DNA of 64,000 nucleotides, from the NCBI GenBank assembly GCA_045430285.1, contig JAILXV010000003.1, positions 1-64,000 of the forward strand, read 5' to 3'. The DNA is from Agarilytica sp045430285. GTDB lineage: Bacteria > Pseudomonadota > Gammaproteobacteria > Pseudomonadales > Cellvibrionaceae. The translations under genes were made by a program, and so were the position numbers. Below the pieces are notes generated by a model. It was not told the DNA's origin and did not search any database. It saw only the letters and a program-made list of their open reading frames with translations. Positions 17,658-26,769 of this stretch are shown here, piece by piece. Every line of letters starts with the position of its first letter. Within the stretch, counting starts at the first letter, position 1.

Positions 17658-18071
17658 ATGAATATATCCTCATCCGTTACGCCGTATACGCCGCTCACGT
17701 CGCCCGCCAGCAATCAAAGAGGCGAACGCAATGATCAGCAAGAAAAGTCGCCACCCCAGCAAGCGCCATCGGCAGAAAAACCCGAAAAAGCGTCATCACA
17801 ACTCAACGCAGAATATTTGCGCAGCGTAGAAAAACCCAATAACACAGAAAAACCCATTATTACGGAACGGCAAAACCGAGCTACGCGTGAGAACGAGAAA
17901 CAGGAGGGGGCAACAAAAGAGTCATCAGCAAGCCAAACACAGCCCACAGAAAACGAAGCGCTTGAATTACTGCCTGTAGTGATCGAACAGCAAAACAGCC
18001 CAGCGACCCAAGCTTTTTTAGATGTGGCCAGCCCCCGAGATAGCTTTCAAATCATCGATCTGTATATTTAA
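17658..18071 (+). CDS. hypothetical low-complexity protein
   Basis: A 137-residue hydrophilic protein, rich in Glu, Gln, Lys, Asn, Pro and Ser from residues 15 to 105, probably disordered. The C-terminal end (QAFLDVASPRDSFQIIDLYI) is compact and hydrophobic and looks like a conserved short tail seen in small uncharacterised gammaproteobacterial proteins. No signal peptide or membrane segment. No clear ribosome-binding site. Function unknown. Confidence 0.55.
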   Translation: MNISSSVTPYTPLTSPASNQRGERNDQQEKSPPQQAPSAEKPEKASSQLNAEYLRSVEKPNNTEKPIITERQNRATRENEKQEGATKESSASQTQPTENEALELLPVVIEQQNSPATQAFLDVASPRDSFQIIDLYI

Positions 18072-18159
18072 AAACATGTCTAACGCCTTACTCCCCATTT
18101 CAGTGGGTGGAAGTAGTGAGTGGAGTGGGCGAAAGAAACGACGCCATATGGTGGCTTTC

Positions 18160-19005
18160 TTAATCAGAATAGCCAGGCAACGGAGGGAGGTTTGCAAAAT
18201 CCTCATCAGAAATGAGTAAGGGGTAGCGGTTATCATCGTATTGCTTAGGGTCATTTCGCTTCAGCCGACGAAAAGCCTCGGTCAACGGCGCCAACATATG
18301 TTCCTGACCAACATTCAGAAAACAATACGTTTCTATGGATCCAAGCTCCGGCGTTAACCTCACCAAGCTCGTCATGACATTATGATCGAACTCTTCGTGA
18401 GCATGGAATACGATCTCGGGGAATGCAACGATATCCAAGCGCTTTGCCAAGGCCATACGAGCACCAATAATACGATCAGGCGTCCGCACAATACGCGATT
18501 TTAACAATGGCTCCGGCACATAAGGTCTTGGGTCTTGAGCGCCATACAACAAACCAAGCGTTTCGACATTCATATCCCGCCATGAACCCGACTCAGGGAC
18601 CAACTCAGGATTAGAATAGCCATAAACATGTAGCTGATGAATGCTCTCCGGCACACGCAGAATGTTATCCCGCTCCTCCATACCCGATGAGCGCAAACAG
18701 ATCGCACTCACCTTGCCTTCATCCACGCTCTCAATCAAACGCTTAGCGGGCCGATAACCAAAAGTCACCGAATAACCAATATCATGAAAGCCTTGGATCA
18801 TAAGGCGATACGTACGCAAGCGGGTAATATCAGGAATAAACTGCAGGTCCGTATTCACGAAGACCGTGATCGGAATTAAGGAGGCGCTTTCATCTGGAGA
18901 AAGACCACCGGCACTAGCGGGCTTTGAAACCCCCAAACCACTGCCAATAACCACCAACAGAAAAAAGCGATTCTGTTTTGCATATTGCCAAATACGCTTA
19001 AACAT
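18160..19005 (-). CDS. periplasmic solute-binding-like protein
   Basis: A 281-residue exported protein. An N-terminal basic stretch and hydrophobic core (FFLLVVIGSGLGVSKPASAGG) form a signal peptide with likely cleavage after PASA. The remainder has the beta-alpha pattern of family 3 solute-binding proteins (ITVFVNTDLQF, then YRLMIQGFHDIGYSVTFGYR, then a hinge-like LVRLTPELGSIETYCFLNVG). There is no transporter next to it, so it may be a stand-alone sensor or scavenging protein. Single gene, divergent from the TolC-family gene. Confidence 0.6.
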   Translation of the reverse strand: MFKRIWQYAKQNRFFLLVVIGSGLGVSKPASAGGLSPDESASLIPITVFVNTDLQFIPDITRLRTYRLMIQGFHDIGYSVTFGYRPAKRLIESVDEGKVSAICLRSSGMEERDNILRVPESIHQLHVYGYSNPELVPESGSWRDMNVETLGLLYGAQDPRPYVPEPLLKSRIVRTPDRIIGARMALAKRLDIVAFPEIVFHAHEEFDHNVMTSLVRLTPELGSIETYCFLNVGQEHMLAPLTEAFRRLKRNDPKQYDDNRYPLLISDEDFANLPPLPGYSD

Positions 19006-19483
19006 AGAGATTAATTATTATTTCAACATTCGTATTCGTTAGCCAAAAAAGACAATCAACACAAGTCATCATCCAGCTACAAGCTTAGGCATCTATACCA
19101 ACTTTCACAAGATATGAAACAAATATAGATTCACTATGCTTCTGTTTTTTCTACAATCAGGTCAACCTTCATACAGCATCGATGTCCGTAACGACCTGCT
19201 CACACTTAGACAAACAACCCTATTATCGCCGTTGCGCGTCTCCTTCGCATCACAAAACCGGTCAGCAGGAACAAAACACCATTAGACTAAGACGCTCGAC
19301 AAAGAATATTCCGCTAAAGGCCTGCAGGGTCTCGTCTTATCCATGGTACGCAACTCTCCCCGAGCCCCGCGGTCATATTGGGCACGAATTGCTTTTCCCG
19401 TTTACGTGTAATTTCGATATGATGCACACACAAAACACGAACACCGTATATTAAACCTCACATTCGCCATTAGGGAACAATCC
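19006..19483. other. 478-base region without a recognisable gene
   Basis: A divergent intergenic region between the solute-binding-like gene and the TolC-family gene. A 90-codon frame on + (19182-19454) has biased, protein-unlike composition (His, Arg, Cys-rich) and no homology that I recognise. AGGGAA at 19473-19478 is the ribosome site for the TolC-family gene. No strong palindrome was seen. Confidence 0.4.
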
Positions 19484-20848
19484 ATGCGAAAGTCATTTGC
19501 ATATCTCACACTTATCGCCATCATGTGGTCATCCACATCCCAGGCCGAAACCCTGGCGGAGATTTACCGGCAAGCGCTTCAAAATGACCACAAATTTAAG
19601 GCGGCTCGCGCAGCTTATGAAGCCGATCGGGAAGATGAAAAAATTGGCTTATCTGGACTGTTACCTCAAATCAATGGGGAAGCGTCTTGGCAAGATAGAG
19701 AAGATAATGACACCGGTATAAGACGAAATGATCCCGTCAACGATAGAATAGAAAGCACAACTTCCGGCTACAAAATATCACTGACACAACCATTATTTGA
19801 TATGGCTGCTTGGCATTCATTCAAAAGCGGAAAACTTAGTCGAAAAGTGGCAGATGCCCAATTAAAAACGGCACAACAAAGCTTAATCATTCGTACCGCA
19901 GAGGCTTATTTTGACGTACTGCGCGCGATTGATAATTTTGAAACAGCAAAAGCTGAAGAGAACGCAAACTCACACCAGCTCGAACAAAGCCAAAAACGAT
20001 TTGAAGTTGGGCTCACTGCAATAACCGAAGTGCATGAGACTCAAGCGGCTTACGACAATTCACTTGCCCGCCGACTATTAGCTGAAGGCAACGTCGGGAT
20101 TACGTTTGAAGCATTAGAAGTGATCACAGGACAATCGTATAGAGGTGTTTCCCCCCTCAAACAAGACTTCCCAATTTCGCCCCCCTCTCCCTCCAACCGA
20201 AAAGACTGGGTAGACTTCGCCACGCAAAATAATTTCGCTCTCGCTGCTGCATCTTTGGGCGCAGAAGCACTTCGCCAAGTAGCCAATCAGTCTAAAGCCG
20301 CTCACTATCCAAAACTCGTAGGGAATATCAGCTATTCAGATAGTAATACTGACAGTAATACCAACGGCACATTTATAACCGACGTAGACACGGACGGCCC
20401 CAGTTTCGGAATAACACTAAGCGTCCCTCTATTCGCTGGCGGCCGTATCTCCGCCTCTCGCCGCCAAGCCGCAAACAACTACCTCGAATCGAAAGAAAAC
20501 TACCTGCAAACTCAGCGCGATATTATTCAGCAGGCTCGCTCGCTACACTTAACCGTGCTAACTGATGTTGCGACCGTAAAAGCACGTAAACAAGCCATTA
20601 AATCAAACCAAAGCGCTGTAGAGGCCACCAAAGCTGGCTACGACGTTGGCACACGCGACCTTGTGGATGTACTTGTTGCGCAGCGCTCGCTATATACCGC
20701 ACAAAGCAATTACTCCGATGCGCTTTACACCTACGTGCTGAACACCTTAAAACTAAAGGAAGTGGCTGGGATATTGACCGAAAAAGACATCGCTGAGCTA
20801 GATGCGTGGTTAGATCCATCACGCAGCGTAAACCGACTGTCCATGTAG
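19484..20848 (+). CDS. TolC family outer membrane channel protein
   Basis: A 454-residue outer-membrane efflux channel, the exit duct of type I secretion or multidrug efflux systems. The signal peptide ends at SQA before ETLAEIYRQALQNDHKFKAARA, the typical TolC N-terminus. Two duplicated outer-membrane-efflux repeats follow, with long helical segments (about 85-215 and 300-420) and the strand motif GPSFGITLSVPLFAGG. The sequence type is that of the TolC/type I secretion group. No periplasmic adaptor or inner-membrane pump is adjacent, so it probably serves systems encoded elsewhere. Confidence 0.9.
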   Translation: MRKSFAYLTLIAIMWSSTSQAETLAEIYRQALQNDHKFKAARAAYEADREDEKIGLSGLLPQINGEASWQDREDNDTGIRRNDPVNDRIESTTSGYKISLTQPLFDMAAWHSFKSGKLSRKVADAQLKTAQQSLIIRTAEAYFDVLRAIDNFETAKAEENANSHQLEQSQKRFEVGLTAITEVHETQAAYDNSLARRLLAEGNVGITFEALEVITGQSYRGVSPLKQDFPISPPSPSNRKDWVDFATQNNFALAAASLGAEALRQVANQSKAAHYPKLVGNISYSDSNTDSNTNGTFITDVDTDGPSFGITLSVPLFAGGRISASRRQAANNYLESKENYLQTQRDIIQQARSLHLTVLTDVATVKARKQAIKSNQSAVEATKAGYDVGTRDLVDVLVAQRSLYTAQSNYSDALYTYVLNTLKLKEVAGILTEKDIAELDAWLDPSRSVNRLSM

Positions 20849-21008
20849 ATTTAACAGCGCCTTTTAGGGAGCGAGGCAAAGCCTCCCCTATAAGCGCGCC
20901 GTCATATTTCGCCATAATTCTTCATTGCCCCGCCCTTTTTCTCCACAGATACGCCCTCTGCAATTGCTGTAATGCCTTTAACACCTCATCTGTTAAAGGA
21001 AACGCACC

Positions 21009-23222
21009 ATGTGTTTTGGCAAACGAAAAACACCTCGACATTTAATTATTCAAGACCACGACTATCGCCCACAAAAAGCCATTGGTCTACCATGGCTTTT
21101 TGTGGCACTCGGCGTACTGATCGGCAGCATGGTTATTTCAATGGCTGTCGCCGCCAGTGACGAGCTCTACGAAGCAAAATCTGGCCAGCTGATGTTTCAG
21201 AATAGCAAGGGCATGTATAAACCATCCCTCCATTTAAAAAGCCACGCAGACGTTTCCATAAACGGATTAGTCGCAAAAATCACACTCGCACAAACCTTCA
21301 CGAATCATACGGATGCCTGGCAGGAAGGTGTCTACATTTTTCCTCTCCCAGAAAGCTCTGCGGTTAACCATATGGAAATGCGTATTGGAGATCGACGTAT
21401 CATCGGCGAGATAAAAGAAAAACAACAAGCGAAGAAAATATATCAACAAGCCAAGCAAACAGGAAAACGGGCCGCACTAACAGAGCAATTGAGGCCCAAT
21501 ATATTCACCCAACGAGTGGCAAATATTGGGCCCGACCAGGAAGTCGAAATTACGATCACCTACGTTCAAAACATTCGCTACGACAAAGGTGAATTCTCAT
21601 GGCGCTTCCCGATGACGATTACGCCGAGATACTTTCCGCGGCAACAATCCGCCAATATTCCTAGCGGCACCCAGGACATAAAAAAAAATTCTACTTTTGA
21701 TGAAAGCGAACAGAATAATGAATCACCTCCTATCTCAAACCCTGACAAGTCAGTTAGCTCACAGGTAATTGCCTCCGCGAACGGATGGGCAAGCTCTCCG
21801 GTGGTTCAAAGCATGGACGCTTGGCCACTCCCAGCAAGTATCAACGAGTTTCATGATCTCGGCACTTTCAATCCGATTTCACTAAATATCTCATTGGACA
21901 GCGGGCTTCCCCTCGAACATATCGGCGCTCCTTATCACGACATTCATATCAGCAAGAAACAAAAAATTCACGCAATAAATCTCGTCGATAACACCGTGAA
22001 TATGGATAGAGACTTCGTTTTGAATTGGCGGCCGACGCAAAGTAGTGCTCCCCAAGCGGCATTATTCAGCGAAGAGATAGACGGTGACTTTTATTCTTTA
22101 CTCATGCTTATCCCACCAACCAAAAAGCATACCGTCCAAGGCCTTGCCAGAGATATGATCTTTATTATCGACACCTCTGGTTCAATGGGGGGAGCCTCTA
22201 TCACCCAAGCGAAATCGAGCCTCATCGATGCACTATCCCGATTAAACGCTCAAGATCGATTTAACATCATCGAATTTAATTCAGATTATACCAAGCTATT
22301 TCCCCAGCTCGCATATGCAACGCCGTCAAATACACGAGAAGCCAATAAGTGGATATCATCCCTCAACGCTGGCGGTGGCACAAACATGCTCCCAGCACTA
22401 AATGCTTCATTCAAGCAATATCAAAACAGTGAGTCGCTAGAACAAACCATTTTTATTACGGATGGCGCAGTCGGCAATGAAACCGAGCTATTTTCAACAA
22501 TCCGAAATAATTTGGGAAATACACGTTTATTTACGGTTGGCATAGGATCGGCACCTAACAGTTATTTCATGAAAAAATCTGCTGAGTTCGGTCGTGGTAG
22601 CTTTACATATATTGGCGATATAAATCGTGTCTCAGAAAAAATTAACGCCCTATTCGACAAGCTCGATGGCGCTATTGCCAAGAATATCGACATCCAATGG
22701 CCCAGCGACGCTCAAATTTACCCAAATAATATTCCCGACTTATATTTGAGCGAACCCCTACTCATCTCCGCGAAATCAAAATCGCTAAACGGCGACGTTG
22801 AAATACGTGGCACTACCTCAGATGCTCTTTGGCAAAAAAATATCGTGCTCGACAACCATAAAAGCAATGAAGGTGTCGCCAGCATATGGGCCCGTGCAAA
22901 AATCGAAGACCTTGAAGATCTAAAAATATCCGGCGGCAACCCAGATATTCTAAAGCTAGAAATTACAAACGTTGCCCTAAAACATAGTTTGCTATCTGCT
23001 TACACAAGTTTTGTTGCCGTTGAACAAGAGATAGTTCGACCAAGCTCTTCAGCGTTAAAAAGCACACCCATACAAAACGCGCTACCTAAAGGCCATTCCG
23101 CAGCGAAGAAAACACGAAGTATTGCTTACCCCGCTACCGCCACCACAGCGGAAATCTCTTGGTGGGTCGGGTTATTCTTTACCTTATTCCTCATCGTATA
23201 TAGAAGAATGAGCAAAGATTGA
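21009..23222 (+). CDS. marine proteobacterial sortase target protein (VIT-VWA)
   Basis: A 737-residue surface protein, the dedicated substrate of the sortase encoded next to it. An N-terminal membrane segment (WLFVALGVLIGSMVISMAVAA, residues about 29-50) is followed by a VIT domain (about 75-200) and a VWA domain with the MIDAS metal site DTSGSMGG near residue 388. The C-terminus has a sorting signal: YPATATTAE near residue 710, a hydrophobic helix (WWVGLFFTLFLIV) and a basic tail YRRMSKD. The PATAT core replaces the LPxTG of Gram-positive bacteria. AAGGAAA precedes the ATG by nine bases. The stop is 11 bases before the sortase start. Confidence 0.92.
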   Translation: MCFGKRKTPRHLIIQDHDYRPQKAIGLPWLFVALGVLIGSMVISMAVAASDELYEAKSGQLMFQNSKGMYKPSLHLKSHADVSINGLVAKITLAQTFTNHTDAWQEGVYIFPLPESSAVNHMEMRIGDRRIIGEIKEKQQAKKIYQQAKQTGKRAALTEQLRPNIFTQRVANIGPDQEVEITITYVQNIRYDKGEFSWRFPMTITPRYFPRQQSANIPSGTQDIKKNSTFDESEQNNESPPISNPDKSVSSQVIASANGWASSPVVQSMDAWPLPASINEFHDLGTFNPISLNISLDSGLPLEHIGAPYHDIHISKKQKIHAINLVDNTVNMDRDFVLNWRPTQSSAPQAALFSEEIDGDFYSLLMLIPPTKKHTVQGLARDMIFIIDTSGSMGGASITQAKSSLIDALSRLNAQDRFNIIEFNSDYTKLFPQLAYATPSNTREANKWISSLNAGGGTNMLPALNASFKQYQNSESLEQTIFITDGAVGNETELFSTIRNNLGNTRLFTVGIGSAPNSYFMKKSAEFGRGSFTYIGDINRVSEKINALFDKLDGAIAKNIDIQWPSDAQIYPNNIPDLYLSEPLLISAKSKSLNGDVEIRGTTSDALWQKNIVLDNHKSNEGVASIWARAKIEDLEDLKISGGNPDILKLEITNVALKHSLLSAYTSFVAVEQEIVRPSSSALKSTPIQNALPKGHSAAKKTRSIAYPATATTAEISWWVGLFFTLFLIVYRRMSKD

Positions 23223-23233
23223 GGGGAAGTGCC

Positions 23234-23875
23234 ATGTTCGTTCAACTGCATTTAACACCGTGTATTAGCAAGCACAAGCGCCCTATTATAAGTACAGCGC
23301 TATGCTTGGTAATTTTGCTATTTTGGGGGAACAGTGTAAAAATCTACGCGAAAGCGTTTCTCGCAAAAGGGCTTATCGCTTACGCCTGGCACCAAACCAT
23401 CGCCGACCAGCAGCGCCATAAACCCTGGCCTTGGGCAGACACTTGGCCTGTTGGAAAAATATTTTTCCCTCGCTTGGGTAAGACACGCTACATCCTTGCT
23501 GGCGGACAGGGCGCCAGCCTTGCTTTTGGACCAGGCCTTTTGGACGGCACGGCAAAACCCTCAGAACGAGGCACCAAAATAATAGGCGGCCATCGCGACA
23601 CACACTTTAGTTTCCTTAAAGGTTTAGAAATAGGAGATATTTTTTTATTACAAGGCGACGACGGGAAAACACACTACTACCAGCTTGATAGCACCCATAT
23701 TGTTGATAGCCGAACAGGGGAGTGGCGCTACACACCAGAGGAAAACGAAGTACATTTAATTACCTGCTACCCATTCGATAGCATGCGAAGTGGCGGACCA
23801 CTTAGATTTGTGGCTATAGCCAAGCCTAAATTTGTTAAAAGTGAAAAGACAGGAAAAAATAATAGCGTTATATAG
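23234..23875 (+). CDS. class GN sortase
   Basis: A 213-residue transpeptidase of the Gram-negative sortase class that processes the adjacent VIT-VWA protein. One N-terminal transmembrane helix (ALCLVILLFWGNSVKIYA) anchors it in the inner membrane. The catalytic triad is His120 (GGHRDTHF), Cys178 (LITCYPF) and Arg191 (PLRFVAI). The start at 23234 is chosen for the GAGGGGA six bases upstream; a TTG five codons earlier overlaps the previous stop. Sortase and target form a two-gene operon, as is usual for this class. Confidence 0.93.
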   Translation: MFVQLHLTPCISKHKRPIISTALCLVILLFWGNSVKIYAKAFLAKGLIAYAWHQTIADQQRHKPWPWADTWPVGKIFFPRLGKTRYILAGGQGASLAFGPGLLDGTAKPSERGTKIIGGHRDTHFSFLKGLEIGDIFLLQGDDGKTHYYQLDSTHIVDSRTGEWRYTPEENEVHLITCYPFDSMRSGGPLRFVAIAKPKFVKSEKTGKNNSVI

Positions 23876-23923
23876 CTAAAATTTTAGATTCAACAGAACG
23901 TCAACTCAATTAGGCGCTAAGTT

Positions 23924-24022
23924 TAACGTTAGGAGTGCATCCCAAAAATCGTCGATTCAGGAGGAATCGCCGAAACTCCAGGGATGGATTCATGTACTTT
24001 TTGGGATGCACTCCTAACGTTA
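23924..24022. repeat. large intergenic hairpin element, copy 1
   Basis: A perfect 25-base inverted repeat (arms 23924-23948 and 23998-24022) around a 49-base loop. The arms include GTTAGGAGTGCATCCC. The loop contains GGAATCGCCGAAACTCCAGG and GGATGGATTCATG, resembling the loop of the second element at 61940-62041 although the arms differ. It lies between the sortase gene and the convergent FMN reductase, where it could also act as a transcription stop. Confidence 0.75.
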
Positions 24023-24061
24023 TACGACTAGAAGCCACGAAACATCGACTACACCTTCGGC

Positions 24062-24631
24062 TTAGACCACGCACACCTCAACCAAGCGCGAACCAAGTAA
24101 TTCGATGGACGCTTGCTTACTTTCATCGACCAAAGATCCATCTTCATTAAACGCATCATGTGCAACAGGCAATGTCTGCTGTTCAGGAATTACCAATACA
24201 CCCAAATTATTCAACAACATCCGCAAAAACACTAGACCGCGCATTCCACCTAAGCCGCCTGGTGAGGCAGCCATAATCGCGGCCGATTTGTTTTTATACG
24301 TTCCCATCGGCGGCTCGCCCTGAATCGGTCGCGACGCCCAATCAATCGCATTCTTTAATAAAGGAGAAAACGCACTGTTATATTCTGGCGAAGCAATTAA
24401 CAACCCATCCGCCTCAGTTAACAGTATTTTAAAGGCTTTTGCCGCTTCGGGCATACCTTGTTCAGATTCTAGATCTTCATCAAATAGAGGCATAGGATAA
24501 TCAGCAAGTGAAATAAGGCTCACTTCTGCCCCAGCTTTTTCAGCACCGGCAGCAGCCACGGCGACCAAACGCTGATTAAACGATGAAGCCCGTGCACTAC
24601 CAGAGAATGCCAGAATTTTTTTCATGTTCAC
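24062..24631 (-). CDS. NADPH-dependent FMN reductase
   Basis: A 189-residue flavodoxin-fold oxidoreductase. FMN phosphate-binding loop GSARASSFNQRL at residues 10-21, SPEYNSAFSPLLKNAIDWAS at about 81-100 and GGLGGMRGL near residue 125 are diagnostic for the FMN_red/ChrR/azoreductase group. It reduces quinones, flavins, azo compounds or chromate using NAD(P)H; the physiological substrate cannot be told from sequence. Cytoplasmic. It lies 87 bases upstream of the orphan GspE-type ATPase on the same side, but the two need not be co-transcribed. Confidence 0.9.
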   Translation of the reverse strand: MNMKKILAFSGSARASSFNQRLVAVAAAGAEKAGAEVSLISLADYPMPLFDEDLESEQGMPEAAKAFKILLTEADGLLIASPEYNSAFSPLLKNAIDWASRPIQGEPPMGTYKNKSAAIMAASPGGLGGMRGLVFLRMLLNNLGVLVIPEQQTLPVAHDAFNEDGSLVDESKQASIELLGSRLVEVCVV

Positions 24632-24718
24632 TTTTTCCTAGAGGCTGTAGCTACTAATTGGTTTTTAGTTTGATATCGGCTGGCCTAAATAGCCAGAAGC
24701 GGATGACGGGCAGAGTAA

Positions 24719-26527
24719 CTATGAAAAACCTTCCGGCGGCGGCGCAACGCGAAGCACTTCTTCAAGACTGGTGATACCCGCAGCCACTTTTTGAGCGCCA
24801 GAAAGCCTTAAGGTACGCATACCTTCACGCATTGCCAATTGACGTAATTTAATGAGGTCACACTTATCGTCGATCATTTCTTTCATGGCATCGCTAAGGA
24901 CTAAAATTTCATATATCCCTTGTCGGCCCATGTATCCTGTATTGCGGCACTCGAGGCATCCGCCTGGCTCATAGATTTTTTTGGGCTTACCCACTTTCCA
25001 CGGCTTCACCAAATTGTCCCAATCCGCATTACTCACTTCCGTTGCTTTTTTACAATGGGGACAAAAGGAACGTACTAATCGCTGTGCCATCACACCCAGT
25101 AAGGTGGATTTAATCAAGTAACTGGGAATACCTAAATCAAGAATACGCGATACCGCCGTCGGCGCGTCGTTAGTGTGCAAAGTGGAAATAACAAGATGGC
25201 CGGTAAGTGCTGCCTGCGTTGCCATTCTCGCCGTTTCAGCATCACGTATTTCGCCCACCATGATAATGTCAGGGTCTTGCCGTAACAGCGTGCGAATGCC
25301 TGCTGCGAAATCCAATTCAATATTATGCTGCACTTGTGTTTGGTTAAAACTTTCTTCAACCATTTCGATAGGATCTTCTATCGTCGACACATTCACTTCA
25401 TCTGTCGCCAAACCGCGTAAGGTTGAATATAGCGTAGTGGTTTTACCTGAGCCGGTCGGCCCTGTAACCAACAAAATCCCGTGAGGATGTTTGGACATAT
25501 CGTCCCAACGTTTAAAGTCATCCCCCATTAACCCGAGCTCTTCAAAGGAACGCAACAAAACTTCAGGATCAAAAATCCGCATTACCATTTTCTCGCCAAA
25601 AGCAGTGGGTAATGTTGATAAACGCAGTTCTGCTTCTGAACCATCTGGCCGAACCGTTTTAATACGGCCGTCCTGCGGTTTACGTTTCTCCGCCACGTTC
25701 ATCCGACCAAGAATTTTTAACCGGCTGGTAATGGCCGTCGCCACCATTGCGGGAAATTCGTAGATGTTATGTAAGACACCGTCGATACGAAAACGTAGGC
25801 GCGCTTTTTCCCGACGAGGTTCTATGTGTATGTCACTGGCACGCTGGTCAAATGCATAGTTGAGTAGCCAGTCCACAATATTAACGATATGTTGGTCATT
25901 AGCTTCAGGGTCTTTAAGCGAACCGAGTTCAAGCAATTGTTCAAAATTGGTGGCGCCACTGCGTTTTTGAGAGTCCTCATCTTCCGCATTGGAAACAGAG
26001 CTAGACAGCGAATAAAACTCGACACGGTAACGCTCTATATCCCCAGGAGAGGCAACAACCCGCTTAATACTCTGTTGAAGCGTTTGCGCTATTTGTTCTT
26101 GCCACTGTGTCATAAAGGGTTCAGTGACGGCGACAGTCACTTCGTCGGGATTCCAATCCACACATAAAACGCCGTGGCGTTTGGCAAATGCGTAGGACAT
26201 AAGGCCACAGGTTTTTGCGACGGGGACCTTCATCGGGTCAATGTGATAGATTGGCAAGCCGCTTTTATCTGAAATCCATTGTGTTAGAAACAAGTCATCA
26301 ACATGTTTGCCTGGCGCTGTTTTATTATCGAGGTTTTGTGATGCTATATAAGTCAGCACGTGCATCGCGGCTTGATCACGAGAACGCGGCTCTCCCATAA
26401 GGAAGTTGGCATCACGACGTTCAATCACCCCTTCATTCGCCAGTTCGGTCAGCACTTTACGTAAATCTAGGCTGGTTTCTGCGACAAACGCTTTCGCACT
26501 TGTTGAACTTTTTGCCGTTTGACCCAC
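24719..26527 (-). CDS. GspE/PulE/PilB-type secretion ATPase
   Basis: A 602-residue hexameric ATPase that powers type II secretion or type IV pilus assembly. An N-terminal MshEN-like domain (about 1-150) precedes the ATPase core, with Walker A GPTGSGKTTTL near residue 354, Asp and His boxes (DIIMVGEIRDAETA, HLVISTLHTND), and a CxxC...CxxC zinc motif (CPHC near 490, CLEC near 520). None of the other secretion or pilus genes is adjacent, so it is an orphan copy that may serve a machinery encoded elsewhere. GspE versus PilB cannot be settled from context. Confidence 0.85.
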   Translation of the reverse strand: MGQTAKSSTSAKAFVAETSLDLRKVLTELANEGVIERRDANFLMGEPRSRDQAAMHVLTYIASQNLDNKTAPGKHVDDLFLTQWISDKSGLPIYHIDPMKVPVAKTCGLMSYAFAKRHGVLCVDWNPDEVTVAVTEPFMTQWQEQIAQTLQQSIKRVVASPGDIERYRVEFYSLSSSVSNAEDEDSQKRSGATNFEQLLELGSLKDPEANDQHIVNIVDWLLNYAFDQRASDIHIEPRREKARLRFRIDGVLHNIYEFPAMVATAITSRLKILGRMNVAEKRKPQDGRIKTVRPDGSEAELRLSTLPTAFGEKMVMRIFDPEVLLRSFEELGLMGDDFKRWDDMSKHPHGILLVTGPTGSGKTTTLYSTLRGLATDEVNVSTIEDPIEMVEESFNQTQVQHNIELDFAAGIRTLLRQDPDIIMVGEIRDAETARMATQAALTGHLVISTLHTNDAPTAVSRILDLGIPSYLIKSTLLGVMAQRLVRSFCPHCKKATEVSNADWDNLVKPWKVGKPKKIYEPGGCLECRNTGYMGRQGIYEILVLSDAMKEMIDDKCDLIKLRQLAMREGMRTLRLSGAQKVAAGITSLEEVLRVAPPPEGFS

Positions 26528-26769
26528 GACGAATCACCTTCTAGTTATTAACCCAATACCAACCGGAGCACTTTCTCTCAGGCATGTCTCTACAACTGTA
26601 ACACATAATTAAAAAGCTGGACTTCCGAAGCAATGAAGCAAGCCCTCACCAAGAAAAGGAACACATTATCACGATTTAAAATCCTCATTAATCCAGCGCA
26701 TATTTACTTACAAAAAAACAATAATTTCATGCACAATACGCAGGCGAGAAACAGCGAGAGGAAACGTTT

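Noticed and set aside
19182..19454. 90-codon frame upstream of the TolC-family gene
   Set aside because: Composition is not protein-like and there is no ribosome site or family.
23924..24022. attC site away from the integron
   Set aside because: The arms contain GTTAGGA/TCCTAAC-like ends but in the inverted orientation and with perfect pairing, without extrahelical bases; not an attC.
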